Shown: positions 45,625-55,149, counted from the stretch's first letter. The stretch: DNA of 64,000 nucleotides from Microvirga sp. (GCA_029266525.1 JAQSWQ010000015.1:1-64000); one strand, 5' to 3'. Program-made: numbers and translations. The notes: generated by a model from the sequence alone, not told the origin.

Positions 45625-46292
45625 TGTGGGCCGTGCTGCCTGTGAAATCGCTCGGTGCTGCGAAGCAGCGGCTCGCGCCCTTGTTCGCGGCCGACGAGCG
45701 CCGCATGCTCGCCCGCGCGATGTTCTCGGACGTGCTCGCGGCTTGCGCGCGCGCGCGCACCCTCTCCGGCGTGATGGTCGTGACCGCCGATCCCGAGGTC
45801 GTGGCCATAGCAGCGCAGGCCGGCGCGCGCGTGCTCCCGGAGCGGCATGAGCAGGGGACGAATCCGGCCGTACAGGCGGGAATGCGGGCGCTCACTGGCA
45901 GGGCATCCGGCATCATCGTGCTGCCGGCGGACGTGCCTCAGGTGACGGGCAGCACCATTGATGCCGCCGTCGCGCTTTGCAGGCACCAGCCAAGCCTGGT
46001 ACTGGTGGAAGCGAGCCGCGACGGCGGCACGAACCTCCTGGGCTGCGCTCCGCCCGGTCTTATTGCCCCCAGCTTCGGGTGCGGCAGCTTCGTCCGGCAT
46101 CGTGCGAGCGCGGCAGCGGCGTGCATCGAGCCGCTCACGCTTGGGCTCGGCGAGCTCGACCTTGACCTCGACGGGCCGGACGATCTCACGCAGTTTCTCG
46201 CGCTTGCCACAGACACGCGCACCGATCGCGTCTTGCGCGAGCTCGGAGCACCCTTGCGGCTTGGCGCCCTCCACGCCTGCGAGCCGGCATGA
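45621..46292 (+). CDS. cofC: 2-phospho-L-lactate/phosphoenolpyruvate guanylyltransferase
   Basis: A 223-residue MobA-like nucleotidyltransferase (CofC/FbiD). Markers are the start AVLPVKSLGAAKQRLAPL, VVTADPEVVAIAAQAGARVL, GIIVLPADVPQVTG and DGGTNLLGCAPPGLI. It activates a phospho-acid with GTP for CofD. Whether the acid is 2-phospholactate, phosphoenolpyruvate or 3-phosphoglycerate (all reported for CofC-type enzymes) cannot be read by eye. It overlaps cofD and fbiC by 4 bp each. Confidence 0.92.
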   Translation: MMWAVLPVKSLGAAKQRLAPLFAADERRMLARAMFSDVLAACARARTLSGVMVVTADPEVVAIAAQAGARVLPERHEQGTNPAVQAGMRALTGRASGIIVLPADVPQVTGSTIDAAVALCRHQPSLVLVEASRDGGTNLLGCAPPGLIAPSFGCGSFVRHRASAAAACIEPLTLGLGELDLDLDGPDDLTQFLALATDTRTDRVLRELGAPLRLGALHACEPA

Positions 46293-48682
46293 ATCTTGAC
46301 CTCCCCGAGAGCTCCGCGGACAGTCAGCGCCTGTCGCGCGAGGAAGCCCTTGCGCTCGTCGCGTGCGAGCCAGAGCCGCTGATGCGCGCCGCGGCGCGCC
46401 GGCGGGATGCCGCGCACGGTGCGCTCATCTCCTTCTCGCCCAAGGTCTTCATCCCTCTGACCCAGCTCTGCCGCGATGTCTGCGGGTATTGCACCTTCGC
46501 GCATCCTCCCCGGCGCGGCGAAGCGGCGTATCTTTGGCCCAACCAGGTGCTCGCGATCGCCCGCGCAGGCAAGGCTGTGGGCTGCAGTGAGGCTCTCTTC
46601 ACGCTCGGCGACAAGCCGGAGCTGCGTTACCGCGCTGCGCGGGACGAGCTCGAACAGCTAGGCCACCAGACCACGCTGTCCTATGTCGAAGCCATGGCGA
46701 AGCTCGTCCTCGAACAGACGGGGCTCCTGCCACACCTCAACCCGGGCGTCCTCGACGAGGCGGATGTGATTGCACTCCGGACCGTTTCGGCGTCGCAAGG
46801 CCTCATGCTCGAGACCACCGCCGATCGCCTCTGTGCGCGGGGCGGGCCGCATTTCGGATCGCCCGACAAGCGCTCCGAGGTCCGGCTCGCGACGATCCGG
46901 CACGCCGGGGCGGCCGCCGTGCCCTTCACGTCCGGCATTTTGATCGGTATCGGCGAGACCCGCGCCGAGCGGATCGAGGCGCTCCTCGCGCTGCGCGACC
47001 TCAACGACGCGCACGGCCATATCCAGGAAATCATCGTCCAGAACTTCCGGCCGAAGCCGGGGACTCGGATGGCTGCCCACCCGGCGCCGTCGCTCAAGGA
47101 GCATCTCTGGACCATTGCCGTTGCCCGGCTCCTTTTCGAGCCCGAGATGAACATCCAGGCGCCCCCGAACTTGAGCCCCAACGCCCTTCGTCAGCTGATC
47201 GAGGCCGGGATCAACGACTGGGGCGGCGTCTCGCCAGTCACGCCCGACCACGTCAATCCGGAGGCGCCATGGCCGCATCGCGAGGTGTTGCGGCGTGCTA
47301 CCGAGGCGGCCGGGAAGGAGCTCTCCGAGCGGCTCGCGATCTACCCAGCGTATGCGCGGCGGCCGGAGCGCTGGCTCGACCCTGCCCTGCGCAAGCCCGT
47401 GCTCGACAGCATCGATGCGGAGGGCTGGCCGCGCGTGGACTCTTGGTCGCCGGGCCGTGCGATGAGGCCGCCCCAGGGCGACTTTGATACGATCATCACG
47501 GCGCCGGCTGTCACTGGTGAGCTTCCGAAGATCATCGCTCGGGCGCAGCGCGGGGAGGCGCTTCGCGAAGCTGAGATCGCGCGGCTGTTCCGGGCGCGCG
47601 GCGCCGAGTTTGCGGCGGTCTGCGCCGCTGCGGACGAGGTGCGCACCGCTGTGATCGGCGACACCGTGACCTACGTCGTCAATCGTAACATCAACTACAC
47701 CAACATCTGCACCTTCCGCTGCCAGTTCTGCGCCTTCTCGAAGGGCAAACTGAGCGAGAATCTGCGCGGGCGACCTTACGATCTGTCGCTGGAGGAGATC
47801 GTGGGAAAGGTGCGGGAGGCGCATGCCCGCGGCGCGACGGAAGTCTGCATGCAAGGCGGCATCCATCCGGCCTATACCGGCGCCACTTACCTCGCGATCT
47901 GCCGCGCCGTGAAGCAAGCGGTGCCCGAGATGCACGTGCACGCCTTCTCGCCCCTCGAAGTGCACCAAGGCGCCCGAACGCTCCGGCTCCCGCTCCGCAA
48001 TTTCCTATTGGCGCTCGCCGACGCCGGCCTCGGTACGCTTCCTGGCACCGCCGCCGAAATCCTCGACGACGAGGTTCGGGCCGTCATCTGTCCGGACAAG
48101 ATCGATACCGCGACCTGGCTCGATGTGATGCGCACCGCCCATCGCCTTGGACTGCGCACGACGGCGACGATCATGTTCGGCCATGCTGACGGATACGAGC
48201 ATTGGGCGCGGCATCTCCTGCGCGTTCGCGCGCTGCAGGAGGAAACCGGCGGCTTCACCGAGTTCGTGCCGCTGCCGTTCGTTCACATGGAAGCACCGAT
48301 GTACTTGAAAGGACGAGCGCGGCCAGGCCCGACTTTTCGCGAGGCGGTGCTCATGCACGCCGTCGCACGGCTCGTGCTCCACCCGATGATCCCGAACGTC
48401 CAAGCCTCATGGGTGAAGATGGGGCCGGACGGAGTGACGGCGTGCCTCAGAGCGGGTGCGAACGATCTCGGCGGGACTCTCATGAACGAGTCGATCTCGC
48501 GGGCAGCCGGCGCGAGCCACGGCCAGGAGATGACCCCGGAGAGGATGAGTGCGCTCATCCGTGACGTGGGACGCACGCCCCTTCAGCGCACGACGCTGTA
48601 CCAGCCGATCGGAGATAAAGTCGGTTGTTCTACAAATAGCATGACCTATGATGCACGAGGTCGGAAGGCTCAGCCTCGATGA
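46289..48682 (+). CDS. fbiC: Bifunctional FO synthase (CofG-CofH fusion)
   Basis: A 797-residue two-domain radical SAM enzyme. The N-terminal CofG-like domain has the cluster motif Cys61-Cys65-Cys68 (CRDVCGYC). The C-terminal CofH-like domain has Cys474-Cys478-Cys481 (CTFRCQFC) following NRNINYTNI. Together they build the deazaflavin Fo from tyrosine and a ribityl-diaminouracil. The length is close to other FbiC proteins. The single-protein layout is the FbiC form, typical of bacteria, rather than the separate CofG and CofH of archaea. It overlaps cofC by 4 bp. Confidence 0.94.
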   Translation: MNLDLPESSADSQRLSREEALALVACEPEPLMRAAARRRDAAHGALISFSPKVFIPLTQLCRDVCGYCTFAHPPRRGEAAYLWPNQVLAIARAGKAVGCSEALFTLGDKPELRYRAARDELEQLGHQTTLSYVEAMAKLVLEQTGLLPHLNPGVLDEADVIALRTVSASQGLMLETTADRLCARGGPHFGSPDKRSEVRLATIRHAGAAAVPFTSGILIGIGETRAERIEALLALRDLNDAHGHIQEIIVQNFRPKPGTRMAAHPAPSLKEHLWTIAVARLLFEPEMNIQAPPNLSPNALRQLIEAGINDWGGVSPVTPDHVNPEAPWPHREVLRRATEAAGKELSERLAIYPAYARRPERWLDPALRKPVLDSIDAEGWPRVDSWSPGRAMRPPQGDFDTIITAPAVTGELPKIIARAQRGEALREAEIARLFRARGAEFAAVCAAADEVRTAVIGDTVTYVVNRNINYTNICTFRCQFCAFSKGKLSENLRGRPYDLSLEEIVGKVREAHARGATEVCMQGGIHPAYTGATYLAICRAVKQAVPEMHVHAFSPLEVHQGARTLRLPLRNFLLALADAGLGTLPGTAAEILDDEVRAVICPDKIDTATWLDVMRTAHRLGLRTTATIMFGHADGYEHWARHLLRVRALQEETGGFTEFVPLPFVHMEAPMYLKGRARPGPTFREAVLMHAVARLVLHPMIPNVQASWVKMGPDGVTACLRAGANDLGGTLMNESISRAAGASHGQEMTPERMSALIRDVGRTPLQRTTLYQPIGDKVGCSTNSMTYDARGRKAQPR

Positions 48683-48707
48683 CCGCCAAGTGTCGCGCGA
48701 GGGTGTG

Positions 48708-50183
48708 ATGCGCTTCGAGCCGCAGGTCGTTGATCGCGAGAAGCGGCTTTCGGCCGTGAAGCGGTTGCGAGAGCTGAATGTCACGCTGCCGACCTTTGAC
48801 GAGCTCGCGCGCCCGACGCGTGCCGCGGCAGAGGGCGTCGATGGCGTCGGGCCCGACGAGCCTCGCGCTGAGAATCTCTGGCGCGTCCATTGGCACAACG
48901 ATGAACGCCGCCGAGGCATGGTCGAGGTGCCGGGGCATGTCGTGCTCCCGCAGGCCCTGACAGGAGTGAAGGCGCCTATCATTGTGCTGCTCGGCCGCCG
49001 CTTTCCCATGATCGGGGCGCATAAGGTGCTCGCCGCCTATGCCTGCCTCATCCCGCTCCTCGTCACTGGCGAGTTCGATCCCGCCGTCCACAAGGCCGTG
49101 TGGCCATCAACGGGCAACTACTGCCGCGGCGGTGTCGCGATCTCGCGAATCTTGGGCTGTCGCGGCGTTGCCGTGCTGCCGGAAGGCATGAGTCGCGAGC
49201 GGTTCGACTGGCTCGAGCGGTGGGTCTCCGAGAAGGAGGACATCATCCGGACGCCCGGCACCGAGAGCAACGTGAAAGAGATCTACGACAAATGCGCGGA
49301 GCTTTCGCGCGCGCCCGAGAACGTCATCCTCAACCAGTTCTCCGAGTTCGCGAACTACCTCGTGCATCACGTCGCGACGGGCGAGGCCTTCGACACGGTG
49401 TTCGCGGCATTCAAGCGCCGGAACCCTAACGCCCAGCTTACCGGATTCGTGTCGGCGACGGGCTCGGCAGGAACGATCGCAGCCGGCGACAAGCTCAAAG
49501 AGCGGCACGGCACCAAGATCGTGGCCGTGGAGGCACTCGAGTGCCCGACCATGCTCGAGAATGGCTATGGCGAACACAACATCCAGGGCATCGGAGACAA
49601 GCATATCCCGCTGATCCAGAACGTCATGAACACCGACGTCGTCATCGGCGTGACGCACAACGCGAGCGATGCGCTCAACCTCCTCTTCGGCGGCAATGCC
49701 GGTCGGGCTTACGTGGCGGGCCGGCGCAAGATCGATCCCGAGGTCGTGCGCCAGTTCGATCATATCGGGATCTCCGGGCTCGCGAACATCGTCGCGTCGA
49801 TCAAGTTCGCAAAGCACTTCGAGCTCGGCCCCGACGACATCGTTATGACAGTCGCAACGGACAGCGCTGAGATGTATGCGAGCGAACGCCAGAGCTACCT
49901 CGCGCGGCGCTATTCGGACGGCTTCGATGAGGTCAATGCAGGGGAGATATTCGGGCAGCATCTCGATGGGGTCGCCGACGACCACGTCCTGGAGCTCACG
50001 CATTCCGAGCGTAAGCGCATCTTCAACCTGGGCTACTACACGTGGGTGGAGCAGCAGGGGGTGAGCGTCGAGGAGTTCGACAGGCGCAAGTACCAGGCTT
50101 TCTGGCGCTCGCTCGTTGAAACGGTGCCGGTCTGGGACCGGATGATCCAGGAAATGAACGAGGAGGTCGGGGCACGCGGTTAG
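48708..50183 (+). CDS. PLP-dependent enzyme, cysteine synthase-like fold (function unknown)
   Basis: About 491 residues of the fold-type II PLP superfamily. The likely Schiff-base lysine is Lys106 in [11 protein letters not shown]. The [14 protein letters not shown] motif contacts the cofactor, and [12 protein letters not shown] is a phosphate-binding-like glycine loop. It is longer than cysteine synthase and has an unusual C-terminal extension ([26 protein letters not shown]). The start is uncertain: an ATG at 48648 would overlap fbiC; ATG 48708 has GAGGG just before it. The gene follows fbiC within the operon. A beta-elimination or replacement reaction is likely; the substrate is unknown. 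Confidence 0.82.
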   Translation: MRFEPQVVDREKRLSAVKRLRELNVTLPTFDELARPTRAAAEGVDGVGPDEPRAENLWRVHWHNDERRRGMVEVPGHVVLPQALTGVKAPIIVLLGRRFPMIGAHKVLAAYACLIPLLVTGEFDPAVHKAVWPSTGNYCRGGVAISRILGCRGVAVLPEGMSRERFDWLERWVSEKEDIIRTPGTESNVKEIYDKCAELSRAPENVILNQFSEFANYLVHHVATGEAFDTVFAAFKRRNPNAQLTGFVSATGSAGTIAAGDKLKERHGTKIVAVEALECPTMLENGYGEHNIQGIGDKHIPLIQNVMNTDVVIGVTHNASDALNLLFGGNAGRAYVAGRRKIDPEVVRQFDHIGISGLANIVASIKFAKHFELGPDDIVMTVATDSAEMYASERQSYLARRYSDGFDEVNAGEIFGQHLDGVADDHVLELTHSERKRIFNLGYYTWVEQQGVSVEEFDRRKYQAFWRSLVETVPVWDRMIQEMNEEVGARG

Positions 50184-50209
50184 CCGCAGCCCTGCAGGGG
50201 AAGGTAACG

Positions 50210-51172
50210 ATGAGGGGCGGACCGCAACCGTACACGCAGCTGCGGCAGGAACTTGCAAAGCGCGACCGCGGTCTTCGCGAAAAGGTGGTCTCCCTCGAAG
50301 AGGCAGCCTCGTTCGTGCGCGACGGCGATGCGGTCGGCATCGGCGGGTCGACCATGTCGCGTACCCCGATGGCGCTGATCTGGGCGCTCATGCGAGCCCG
50401 ACGCAAGAACCTGTCGTGCTCGCGCTGCATCATCTCGAGTGATGGCGACCTGCTCTTCGGCTCAGAGGTCAGCGACCACATCGTTTCGAGCTGGTTCAGC
50501 CAGGGGATTCTCTGGGGGGTCTCCAAGGTGATGCGCCACTACACCGAGAGCGGAAAGGCGCGTTTCGAGGAGTGGAGCCACATGGCGGTGGGCATGCGCT
50601 TCCGCGCCGGCGCCATGGGCGTACCCTTCATGCCCATCCGCTCCATGCTTGGCTCCGACGTGCTCAACCAGCGGCCCGAGGCCACCACGATGAAGTGCCC
50701 CTTCACGGGCGAGACCATCCTTCTTGTACCGGCACTTAACCCAGACGTGGCGCTTATCCATGTTCAGCGCTGCGACCCTTATGGCAACGCGCAGATCGAC
50801 GGGCTGCAGTTCATGGACATCGACCTCGCCATGGCGGCGAACAAGGTGATCATGACGACCGAGCGCATCGTCTCCAACGACCAGATCCGGCGCGCTCCGG
50901 ACCAGACCAAGATCCCCTTTTTCGCGGTGGATGCCGTGGTCGAGGTGCCGTTCGGCTGCGCGCCACACGAATGCTATGGCGCCTACGAGCCGATGATGAA
51001 GCACATGGAGTACTACGTCGGCCTCGTGAACAAAGACCCGGTCGGGGGAATGTCGGAGTATCTCGACCGCTACGTCTACGCGCCGAAATCCTGGACCGGG
51101 TTCCTAGATCTGATCGGGCTCGACGAGATTCTCGACGCATCGCGAAAGGGCCGGAGCATCTACGATGACTGA
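50210..51172 (+). CDS. Glutaconate-type CoA-transferase alpha subunit
   Basis: A 320-residue class I CoA-transferase subunit like GctA. Markers are GDAVGIGGSTMSRTPMALIWALMR and the central TGETILLVPALNPDVALIHVQRCDPYGNAQIDG. It moves CoA between carboxylic acids together with the beta subunit, whose gene starts before this one's stop (8-bp overlap). The neighbours suggest activation of an imported acid or of a ring-opened product. The partner is damaged. Confidence 0.88.
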   Translation: MRGGPQPYTQLRQELAKRDRGLREKVVSLEEAASFVRDGDAVGIGGSTMSRTPMALIWALMRARRKNLSCSRCIISSDGDLLFGSEVSDHIVSSWFSQGILWGVSKVMRHYTESGKARFEEWSHMAVGMRFRAGAMGVPFMPIRSMLGSDVLNQRPEATTMKCPFTGETILLVPALNPDVALIHVQRCDPYGNAQIDGLQFMDIDLAMAANKVIMTTERIVSNDQIRRAPDQTKIPFFAVDAVVEVPFGCAPHECYGAYEPMMKHMEYYVGLVNKDPVGGMSEYLDRYVYAPKSWTGFLDLIGLDEILDASRKGRSIYDD

Positions 51173-51805
51173 AGGCCGTAACTACACCGCCGCGGAGCTC
51201 CTGACGATCCTGAGCGCTCGCGAGCTCAGGAACGGCCAAGTCGTTTTCGCGGGGGTAGGTATTCCGCTGCTCGCCGCGACTCTTGCCCAGCGGCTCGACT
51301 GCCCCGGCTTAACCATCCTGTTTGAGGGCGGCGTGATCGGCGCCTTTATCGAGCCCGGCAAGCTCCCGCCCTCGACCAACGACCAGCGCTGCACGAAGCG
51401 CGCGAATATGGTGCTCGGCTCCGCCGAGGTGTTGCTCCTCCTGCAGCGCGGATATGTTGATGTGGGCTTCATGGGCGGCGCCCAAATTGACCAGTTCGGC
51501 AATCTCAACTCTTCCTTCATACCAGCCCGGGCTGGATTGAGGGCAACGATACCCGCCGGGAACGCGGGTTGCCGAGCGGCGGAATGCACCGTGTTGTCAC
51601 GGACCTTGCGCTCTTCGGCTTCGACGAGAGGACGCGGCGCATGAAGGTGCTCGCGCTCAACCCCGGCGTCGCTTCTGAGCAGGTTCAGGATAATACCGGT
51701 TTTCCACTCGAATTCGCGGACGACCTCAGCACGACCGCGCCGCCGACTGCAAAGGAACTCGCGGTGCTGCGGGAGCTCGATCCCGAGCGCCTATACATCG
51801 CCTGA
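51165..51805 (+). pseudogene. Glutaconate-type CoA-transferase beta subunit, internally deleted
   Basis: The N-terminal part is normal (QVVFAGVGIPLLAATLAQR; LFEGGVIGAFIEPGKLPPSTNDQR with the expected catalytic Glu; VDVGFMGGAQIDQFGNLNSSF). Near 51517-51522 the frame changes and the sequence resumes as TSPGWIEGNDTRRERGLPSGGMHRVVTDLALFGFDE, ending at 51805. Relatives have about 45-50 residues between these blocks (the RLPGSGGA region). So a stretch of some 140 bp is lost and the reading frame shifted. The enzyme is very probably inactive in this sequence. Confidence 0.84.
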
Positions 51806-51834
51806 GATCTCGTAACCGCTCACGGAGAGAACGA

Positions 51835-52794
51835 ATGGCCGGCCTTCATCGCACTTACGGTGTCGCCGCGCGGAATTTCACGGCTTTTCCGCAGATGCCC
51901 GACGCCCGCGGCCTCGTCGAGTACGGGGCGAAGGTCGAGGAGCTCGGCTATGATTCGCTTTGGGTCTGGGATCACGTCCTACTCGGCGTTGAGCCGAACT
52001 TCCCGATTATCGAATCCCTCACGGTGCTTACTGGGGTCGCGGCGCGCACCAGTCGCATCAAGCTCGGCACCGGCATCCTCGTTCTGCCGCTGCGCAACCC
52101 CGTGCTGCTCGCAAAGCAGCTCGCCAGCATGGACCAGCTCTCGAACGGACGCCTCCTCATGGGCATGGCCTCGGGCTGGTATAAGCGCGAGTTCGACGCC
52201 ATGGGCGTACCGTTCGAGCGCCGCGGAAAGATTATGGACGCGAACCTCGAGATCCTGCGCAAGCTCTGGACCGAAGCGTCGGTGACCGGCGAGTGGGGGC
52301 CGCACAAGGTCTCGAAGGCTGTGATGTATCCAAAGCCCGTCCAGGCTCACCTGCCGATCCTGATCGGCGGCTATGTCGACCGCGTGCTGAAGCGCGCGGC
52401 AACTGTCGGGGACGGTTGGCTCACCTACTTCTATACGCCCGAGGCGTTCACCAAATCCTGGACCAAGATCCGCGCCTTTGCCGAGGAAGCTGGCCGGGAT
52501 CCCGAGTCGCTGAAAAATGCCACGCAGCTCCCCATCATGGTCGGCACCTCGCGCGCCGCGATTCAGGATGTGATGATGGACTGGCTCAACAAGGAATGGG
52601 ACTTCCCGGCGAACAGCGACTGCTCGCGGGAGAGCGCGATCATGGGAACAGTCGACGAATGCGTTGAGCAGCTCGAGGCCCAGCACGCGGTGGGCGTGCA
52701 GAAGATCATCTTCGTCCCCTACAAGTACGAGATGGAGCAGGTCGAGACGATCGCACGCGAGATCCTGCCGCGGCTGCGGGGGTCTCGCGCTTGA
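51835..52794 (+). CDS. LLM-class oxidoreductase, probably F420-dependent
   Basis: A 319-residue luciferase-like protein. Motifs include YGVAARNFTAFPQMPDARGLVEY, IKLGTGILVLPLRNPVLLAKQLASMDQLSNGRLLMGMASGW, PILIGGYVDRVLKRAATVGDGW and a C-terminal IIFVPYKYEMEQVETIA. The pattern fits the LLM families using F420 and this gene ends the run that contains fno and the cof genes. It is 29 bp after the damaged gctB. The substrate is not known; F420H2-dependent ring or C=C reduction is plausible. Confidence 0.85.
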   Translation: MAGLHRTYGVAARNFTAFPQMPDARGLVEYGAKVEELGYDSLWVWDHVLLGVEPNFPIIESLTVLTGVAARTSRIKLGTGILVLPLRNPVLLAKQLASMDQLSNGRLLMGMASGWYKREFDAMGVPFERRGKIMDANLEILRKLWTEASVTGEWGPHKVSKAVMYPKPVQAHLPILIGGYVDRVLKRAATVGDGWLTYFYTPEAFTKSWTKIRAFAEEAGRDPESLKNATQLPIMVGTSRAAIQDVMMDWLNKEWDFPANSDCSRESAIMGTVDECVEQLEAQHAVGVQKIIFVPYKYEMEQVETIAREILPRLRGSRA

Positions 52795-52807
52795 TCGGCG
52801 GATCGGC

Positions 52808-52825
52808 GTTATGCCAAGGTATAAC
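52808..52825. promoter_or_regulatory. Candidate operator palindrome upstream of livKHMGF
   Basis: An 18-bp near-perfect inverted repeat, GTTATGCC AA GGTATAAC: the outer GTTAT/ATAAC and the inner CC/GG pair exactly, with one mismatched position per half. It starts 14 bp after the LLM stop and 183 bp before the binding-protein start. Possibly the binding site of a dimeric regulator. Confidence 0.42.
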
Positions 52826-53008
52826 CATAGATGGACAATCACCAAAGCAGGCCCTGGCGGCTTCGTTCTTCGTCCCGCGGCTTTGGCCTCGCTCAGGGTG
52901 GGCCGCGTGCGGAGCGTCTGAGGCGATCGCTCCCTCAGCCGGGCTCGTGGGCAAGGTGAACGCGGAAAGAGGACACGGCGGTTTCCAAGCAACGGAACGG
53001 AGGACGAG

Positions 53009-54169
53009 ATGCTGAACATGACGAAGTTAGGGGGGCGTGCCCTCCTCGCCGCGACCTTCGCGGTCGGCTTCGCGGCCGCCGCGACGGCGCAGACTAAGAT
53101 CGGGATCATCCAGCCACTGACTGGCCCGGCTGCAGCCTCGGGCAACTACGTCGCGAACGGCGCGAAGATCGCCGTCGAGGAGATCAATGCCAAAGGCGGC
53201 GTGCTCGGCCAGAAAGTCGAGCTCGTCATCGAGGACAATAAGTCGAACCCGACCGAAGCCGCCGCGGTCGCCGAGAAGCTGATCACGCGTGACAAGGTGC
53301 CGGTGCTGATGGGCGCATGGGGATCGAGCTTCACGCTCGCGGTGATGCCCAAGCTCATGGAGTACAAGGTCCCGATGCTGGTCGAGACCTCCTCCTCGGG
53401 CAAGATTACGACCTCCGGCAATCCCTATATCTTCCGCATCTCACCGCCCTCTGCGGTGGAGGCCGAGGCGTTCGCGCCAAAGGTTCAGGCACTCGGCATA
53501 AAGAAGGTTGACTTCCTTGTGGTCAACAACGACTGGGGCCGCGGTGCGGCGGACGATTTCAGCAAGATGCTGAAATCGAAGGGCATCCAGGTCGGGCTCG
53601 TCGAGACTATGGACCAGGCCGCCCAGGACATCAGCGCGCAGCTCAACAAGATCAAGAACTCCGACGCAGACACCTTGATCATCACGACTGCGGTCGAGCA
53701 GCTGACCCTCGCCTTCAAGCAGGCCGCGGCTCTCGGACTTAAGCGGCGGATCATCACCACCGGCGGTTCGCAGAATCCCGATCAGCTCGTGGAGCACGCC
53801 GGCGCAGCCGCTAACAGCACCATGCACCTGACCTTCTTCACGCCCTGGAAGCCGGAGATGAGCGGCAATCCGGAGGCAGCGAAAGCCTTCATCGAGGAAT
53901 GGAAGAAGCGCGGTTATCCCTTCGCGGGCCTGACCGAGAGTTTCCGAGGCTACGACGGCATTCGCACGATCGTGGCAGCGATCGAGAAGGCCGGCAAGGC
54001 GGAGCCGGAAGCGATCCGCGCCGCCCTCTGGAACGTCGAGCTCAAAGGGATGAATGGGCCGATCAAGTTCCAGAAAGCTGGGCCCGCCGGCAAGGAGAGC
54101 GGGCAGAGCTACCCCGGCGTGTACCTGATCACGATCGAGGACGGGAAGATCATCGTCCCGCAGAGCTGA
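53009..54169 (+). CDS. livK: ABC transporter substrate-binding protein, branched-chain amino acid type
   Basis: A 386-residue periplasmic binding protein. It has a Sec signal peptide (MLNMTKLGGR, Ala-rich core, likely cleavage after Ala27, ATAQ), then TKIGIIQPLTGPAAASGNYVANG and EINAKGGVLGQKVELVIEDNKSNPTEA. AGGAGGACGAG-like purines precede the ATG at 53009. First gene of livKHMGF. Ligand unknown; amino acids or aromatic acids fit the family. Confidence 0.94.
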   Translation: MLNMTKLGGRALLAATFAVGFAAAATAQTKIGIIQPLTGPAAASGNYVANGAKIAVEEINAKGGVLGQKVELVIEDNKSNPTEAAAVAEKLITRDKVPVLMGAWGSSFTLAVMPKLMEYKVPMLVETSSSGKITTSGNPYIFRISPPSAVEAEAFAPKVQALGIKKVDFLVVNNDWGRGAADDFSKMLKSKGIQVGLVETMDQAAQDISAQLNKIKNSDADTLIITTAVEQLTLAFKQAAALGLKRRIITTGGSQNPDQLVEHAGAAANSTMHLTFFTPWKPEMSGNPEAAKAFIEEWKKRGYPFAGLTESFRGYDGIRTIVAAIEKAGKAEPEAIRAALWNVELKGMNGPIKFQKAGPAGKESGQSYPGVYLITIEDGKIIVPQS

Positions 54170-54184
54170 GCCGGGCGTGCGGTT

Positions 54185-54206
54185 CCTCGGGGGCTAGCCC
54201 CCGAGG
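54185..54206 (+). terminator. Perfect palindrome between the binding protein and LivH
   Basis: A perfect 22-bp inverted repeat (CCTCGGGGGCT followed by its exact reverse complement) 15 bp after the livK stop. It has no loop-forming spacer beyond the central bases and no T-run. It may act as an RNA hairpin stabilising the livK message. The rest of the 107-bp gap contains the repeated GGCGCC. Confidence 0.5.
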
Positions 54207-54276
54207 AGGTCTGGCGCCTCGCGCCTGGAGCGCTGGCGCCCGTGAATGAGCTCGGTCTTGAGCGGAAGAGCAGGTC

Positions 54277-55149
54277 TTGGGTCAGTTCCTGCAACACCTC
54301 GTCAACACGCTCATCCTCGGAGGCACCTACGCGCTTCTCGGGATCGGGCTGACGCTGATCTTCGGGATCATGCGCGTCGTGAACTTCACACACGGCGAGC
54401 TCTACGCCTTCGGCGCTTACGCCGTGTTTGCGCTCTCGATGCTGCTAGGCGCCAACTTCTTCCTTGCTCTCGTCCTCGCCCTTCTTGGCGGCATGGCGCT
54501 CGGTGCATTGATCGAAATCGTGCTCTTGAGACCCATGCGCGGGGCCGACATCGACACCACGATGCTTGTCATGATCGGCGCCTGGATCATCATGCAGAAT
54601 CTCGAGATGCTGACCTGGGGCGGCGTCGCCAAGGCCGTGGTGACGCCCTTTCCCGAAGTGCCGCTGGTCATCGGTTCCGTCTCTGTCTCGTATCTGCGCG
54701 TGTTCGTGCTCGTGATGGCACTCGTTCTGATCGCCGCAACCTACTTCCTGATCAACCGAACGAAGCTCGGCAAGGCGATGCGCGCGACCTTCCAGGACGC
54801 CGATACGGCCGCGCTCATGGGCGTCAGCATCAACCGGATCTACACCGCGACATTCGCGATCGGATCGGGGCTTGCCGCGGCGGCAGGCGCACTGCTCGGG
54901 CCGGTGTTCCTCGCCTTTCCGACCATGGGCGATCTCGCCGCCTTGAAATCCTTCGCGATCGTTATCCTTGGTGGGCTCGGCAGTATCACCGGCGCGACCA
55001 TCGGAGGATTCATCCTCGCTTTCGTCGAGGAGCTCGGCGCAGGCTACGTCTCGTCCGGCTATCGTGACGCAATGGGCTTCGTCATTATCATCCTGGTGCT
55101 GATGTTCCGGCCCACGGGCCTCTTCGCGCGCGCGGAGCGCATCGGATGA
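54277..55149 (+). CDS. livH: Branched-chain amino acid-type ABC permease LivH
   Basis: A 290-residue inner-membrane permease; FLQHLVNTLILGGTYALLGIGLTLIFGIMRVVNFTHGELYAFGAY is the standard LivH N-terminus, with C-terminal MFRPTGLFARAERIG. There is no ATG; TTG at 54277, just after the purine-rich GGAAGAGCAGG, is the only good start. Its stop overlaps livM (ATGA). Confidence 0.93.
   Translation: MGQFLQHLVNTLILGGTYALLGIGLTLIFGIMRVVNFTHGELYAFGAYAVFALSMLLGANFFLALVLALLGGMALGALIEIVLLRPMRGADIDTTMLVMIGAWIIMQNLEMLTWGGVAKAVVTPFPEVPLVIGSVSVSYLRVFVLVMALVLIAATYFLINRTKLGKAMRATFQDADTAALMGVSINRIYTATFAIGSGLAAAAGALLGPVFLAFPTMGDLAALKSFAIVILGGLGSITGATIGGFILAFVEELGAGYVSSGYRDAMGFVIIILVLMFRPTGLFARAERIG

Noticed and set aside
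46658-47968. A 436-codon minus-strand open frame within fbiC
   Set aside because: Low-complexity Arg/Gly/Leu/Val composition and no family; the plus strand has both radical SAM motifs.
49107-50258. A 383-codon minus-strand open frame opposite the PLP enzyme
   Set aside because: No motif; fully covered by the plus-strand enzyme.
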